Of a stretch of 64,000 nt of DNA, positions 60,927 to 64,000 are shown piece after piece. The translations under genes and the position numbers were made by a program. The number at the start of each line of letters is the position of its first letter. Position 1 is the first letter of the stretch. This DNA is from Pochonia chlamydosporia 170 (lineage: Eukaryota; Ascomycota; Sordariomycetes; Hypocreales; Clavicipitaceae). The stretch covers positions 2,232,001 to 2,296,000 of the forward strand of contig NC_035790.1 in NCBI RefSeq assembly GCF_001653235.2, in the 5' to 3' direction. The notes beneath the pieces are model-generated. The model ran no database searches. It saw nothing but the letters and a program-made list of their open reading frames with translations, and was not told where the DNA came from.

Positions 60927-62177
60927 TGTTCTGGAAGAGTGCTTTCCAAATGATGGCTATTGCGATGCAGTTGGCGAACAGTGTTCTTTCCAAAATGTTG
61001 AAAGCTTGAGGAAATTGAAGATGGGAAGTTGGAGGGGAGCGCAGACCATTGGTGGTAGCCAGGGCAATTAAGAACCATGGAGGTCTGAGCCGCCCTGCCC
61101 TTGTGCTGCCGCGCCACAGGGCGGCGTGAAGCTGAAGAAAACGCGTTTGGTCGCGTATCACGCGTACGACCGCGCCAAATCCATTAAACTCGGGCACGTG
61201 ACGCGCCGTTTTACCGTTGACGACACTTACTGTTCAGAATTGAGAAAGCACACGATCTGCAAGTTGAGGCTATCAAGTGCACGACGTTTGGCTTCACGTT
61301 TCTTTTCCTTTTTTTCCTTCAATGAACAAATATGCATGCGCCAACGCGTGTAAATTTAGCTCATTTGAACCAGCGCACGGCAAGCTCCAAGCTCCTGTGA
61401 ACAACCCCATCTCGTGAACATTTCGTGAACAAGCTCTATGCCCGCGACGCAATGAATCAACTTATTTCTGACGCCATTCACTGTCGAATGAACCGCAAGG
61501 ACATATTTTATTGTCTATGTGCTCGGCGAGTTCAGTCGCTTATTCCTTTTCGAAGTGTAAGAGGTGCGGCCAAGTCATCTCTGTGTCTGACAACGAGAAC
61601 AAGGGACGTCACCCCATGTGCACCATCGACAGAACATTACAAGACTTTACTGGCCGTGTGACAAGATTCACAGTTTCAAGGGTGTAGTCGCTAACCCTCC
61701 AAACATTCAAGAGTGCGGCGTGTAATAGAATTCAGTTGATTGTCATACTACCATTCGAACCAAAACAATTTCGATTAGATCCTTGGCGTGTTTGACTTTT
61801 CTGGACAAAAAGTCGACCGGCATTGGCTGACTAGGCTGTGGTAACTCTGACGAGTTCATGGGCATCGCGGATTACATGATAAACGCAAGATTGGCAGCGT
61901 TACAATACCAGGTATGTTCGATGCCACTACCACCAAGTCTAATCCTCTATCATTAACGAGGTCGATATGTGTGAGGGAGAATGCCAACTACAGACAAACT
62001 GAACTGGACCTCTCTACGAACATAGCATGACTGACAACACGGTCTTATAGTTAAACCAGATCAACCTAAGGGAAAGTGCAACTAGCCCATGGTTCACCAA
62101 ATGGATTGTGAAAGGAACGGAGGCGAAAAAATTAATGTCCAGCATTTATTAATTCTAATTATTTCTCTTGTCCATAT
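60927..62177. other. Region upstream of CDC6 and downstream of the AKK-repeat gene
   Basis: About 1.25 kb. The first 300 bp contain the CDC6 cell-cycle boxes. The rest has only short unrecognised ORFs and becomes AT-rich towards 62170. Confidence 0.6.
61141..61207. promoter_or_regulatory. Cluster of MCB and E2F-like cell-cycle boxes upstream of CDC6
   Basis: ACGCGT occurs at 61141-61146 and 61160-61165, with CGCGT at 61152-61156 between them. GCGCCAAA lies at 61172-61179 (TTTGGCGC on the minus strand, the E2F consensus). ACGCGCC lies at 61201-61207. The cluster is 215-281 bp upstream of the CDC6 ATG. ACGCGT is the MluI cell-cycle box bound by MBF/DSC1 at G1/S genes such as cdc18 in fission yeast. 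Confidence 0.75.
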
Positions 62178-62615
62178 CTAAACGACGCCTGGTGCATCGA
62201 AAGAGCTCGTCACTCTGGCAGGCTCTGCTGAGGCAGTGTCGCTGGCAGCGGCAGCCTTTGCCTTGCCGTTCTTAGCGGCCTTGGCTTTCTTAGCCTTCTT
62301 AGCCTTCTTGGCCTTCTTTGCCTTCTTTGCCTTCTTGGCTTTCTTGGCTTTCTTCGCCTTCTTCGCCTTCTTCGCCTTCTTGGCAGCTCGGGCCACTAGT
62401 TCGTCGTCTTCGGCACGGGGGTCGACATCACGTCCCTCGAGGGTGATGCTGTTTTCTTCAAATCTAGCCTCAACGGCGTTTCCGAATGTTGAGCCGTGGA
62501 AATCTCTGGCAGCAACGTCGATGTCGCGTTTCTCTTCTTCGGATTTGACCAAGGCCTGGGGCGCGGCCAGCGCGCCGGTGAGGAGGGCGAAGACGAATGC
62601 GGACGAAATCTTCAT
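62178..62615 (-). CDS. Small secreted protein with eleven Ala-Lys-Lys repeats
   Basis: Single exon, 145 aa. The signal peptide is clear (MKISSAFVFALLTGALAAPQA; cleavage near residue 17-20). The propeptide-like part contains a KR dibasic site (SEEEKR-DIDV), a Kex2-type signal, and acidic residues. From about residue 80 there is a block of eleven consecutive AKK units, then AKAAKNGKAKAAAA, and a neutral tail ending SSFDAPGVV. The Ala codons in the repeats vary (GCG, GCC, GCA, GCT) and the Lys codons vary too. The mature protein would carry a strongly cationic, helix-forming segment like a histone H1 tail. I do not recognise the family; a secreted effector or antimicrobial role is inference only. 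Confidence 0.8.
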   Translation of the reverse strand: MKISSAFVFALLTGALAAPQALVKSEEEKRDIDVAARDFHGSTFGNAVEARFEENSITLEGRDVDPRAEDDELVARAAKKAKKAKKAKKAKKAKKAKKAKKAKKAKKAKKAKAAKNGKAKAAAASDTASAEPARVTSSFDAPGVV

Positions 62616-64000
62616 TGTGATGTGTGTAGTAGGATGACCTTGGTTGAAAGGGCGAGTAGAATGACGCTCTGTAAAGTTTGTCTGATGCTTGATGAAGAAG
62701 TTGATGCAAGCTGTTGGGTTGTGGTTATGAAGAGTTCCGTGAATTTCTTGGCCGGACTTGGAGGGCTCTTTTATACGTATACCTCGTCCCTGATGTTCGA
62801 CCTTGTGCTTCAGGACATCATTCAGAACACCACACCATGTCCCGGACGACCGCCCCGTAGCCCGTCCCGACTCTTCTTCTGTGACAGGATGGAGGTCGGG
62901 TCACAACTAACCGAAACAAGATCAGCTTGTTTTGGGCGGTCTATGCAAATGGGGATGTCTTGTTCCCCATGTATCAGTCATCTATCATCTGGGCACAATC
63001 AAGGTAAGGCAGTGTCTGCGCCTTACAGGGCTAGAACCGTTCGGGATCGCCTTGCCGGTAGTTTGGCACGTCGAAGCTTAGCCAGTCTGAAGTTTGGTTT
63101 CATCTGCCATTTCCAACCTTGGGATTTGTGCCGGCCATGCGAGCCATGCGAAAGCTACCCAGCCTCGCGACCCCTGATGTACCATCTTACCGTCTTGTTC
63201 GGGGGGGGGGGGGGGGGGGGGGGGGGCGGCGGTTGCGACGACGGGGAGGCCGTTATGGGGTGCTGATTTTTGCTTCCTCAAGAGGATGCGGATCGCTCGA
63301 GTCAAACGAGTCGTTTACTGGCACTATTGAGAGTGAAACCGTAGAGGGGGCAAGGCTGTGCCTGGCAAAACTGTTCAACATGGCGGATCACCCCTCTCCG
63401 TAAATCTGTGATGTGAGTTTCGGCTCCTGTCTGAGTACCCACGACTTGAAACGTGGCTAGCAATCGGATGATCCCACTCACAACAAAATACCCTTTGGTG
63501 TGTTGGAAAAGCCAGGCTTGTTCCAAAAGAATGCCACTACAGTTTTTTTTTTTTGAAATTGGTATATGGCTCGCTCATTGGTGGATGTGCTTTTGTGCCT
63601 GACATCTGCATGGTCGTTCGTGGTGCTTGACTTGTCTCATGTCGAGGCAGGATTTGGCACCTCGGATACATTCCGTAAAGCCAAGACAAGAAGTCTAATT
63701 GTAGATGGGGCTGTTATAAGTATGGTTGTTTATTTATCAGACAAAACTGTGTTTCATTTTATGTTGAGAGGTGCCACGTGAGAAGGTTAGATGGATGGAG
63801 GTTTGCCAACTCGATTCCTCGATTGACATGGACACATTCAAACCTGTGCAACGTCGCTCGCTCTTACCGGCTCGCTATTTACGGCTGGAAAATTAAGTAC
63901 ATGAGTCAATTGCAAAGTGATACAGAATAGCATTTGATGATTCTCAATCCGCTTGTTGACGCGTCATGTGAGAGGGGTTGCTGACGCCAGTGGATGAGGA
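62616..64000. other. Right-edge region upstream of the AKK-repeat gene
   Basis: About 1.4 kb with the probable promoter of the AKK-repeat gene and a 26-nt G run (63201-63226). Short ORFs only; no gene is supported to the window end. Confidence 0.55.
63201..63226. repeat. Homopolymer of 26 G residues
   Basis: An uninterrupted G run followed by CGGCGG. Such runs are rare in fungal DNA and are error-prone in sequencing, so the true length is uncertain. Confidence 0.9.

Overview
This window is nuclear DNA from a filamentous ascomycete, most likely a sordariomycete of the Hypocreales type. Genes are compact and carry short introns (mostly 54-115 bp) with GTRNGT donors, CTAAC-like branch sites and AG acceptors. 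The proteins are fungal versions of eukaryotic housekeeping families. Several families are typical of filamentous fungi (DUF3405, DUF3712, a ZafA/Zap1-type zinc regulator). I see no tRNA, rRNA, CRISPR array, intact transposon or recognisable secondary-metabolite cluster.

Layout from left to right: a membrane-protein gene cut by the left edge (-, 1-332); a DUF3405 type II membrane protein (+); a degenerate 60-67 bp tandem repeat (4690-5165); EMP24 (-) divergent from ARF1 (+); mitochondrial HSP78 (-) divergent from RPL6 (+); dipeptidyl peptidase III (-); a 4.8 kb gene-poor stretch; gluconokinase (+); branched-chain acyltransferase E2 (-) divergent from ATP10 (+); GOS1 (-) divergent from RPL35 (+); a zinc-responsive C2H2 regulator (-); a small protein with an MGNICG N-terminus (+); PRP5 (-) divergent from a SAP30BP/HCNGP-like gene (+); a DUF3712 membrane protein (-); a 6.2 kb gene-poor stretch; flavocytochrome b2 CYB2 (-) divergent from JAC1 (+); an alpha-arrestin (-); a 2.7 kb gene-poor stretch; CDC6 (-); and a small secreted protein with eleven Ala-Lys-Lys repeats (-).

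Two window-scale patterns stand out. First, the first 17 genes alternate strand without exception, so every gene shares a divergent promoter region with one neighbour and a convergent 3' region with the other. Some divergent pairs are related in function: EMP24/ARF1 (vesicle traffic), PRP5/SAP30BP-like (spliceosome and SF3b), E2/ATP10 (mitochondrial) and CYB2/JAC1 (haem and Fe-S metabolism). Second, a short word, ACCAGAC (GTCTGGT on the other strand), often in overlapping 5-bp steps, occurs more than 40 times in non-coding DNA. It concentrates in the gene-poor stretches and next to some promoters.

No large novel system is evident. The best candidates for new biology are the secreted AKK-repeat protein, the dispersed ACCAGAC word, the two in-frame starts of DPP III (a mitochondrial-type leader followed by strong Kozak ATGs), and the unassigned MGNICG protein. 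All exon structures below were derived by eye from splice signals and reading frame.
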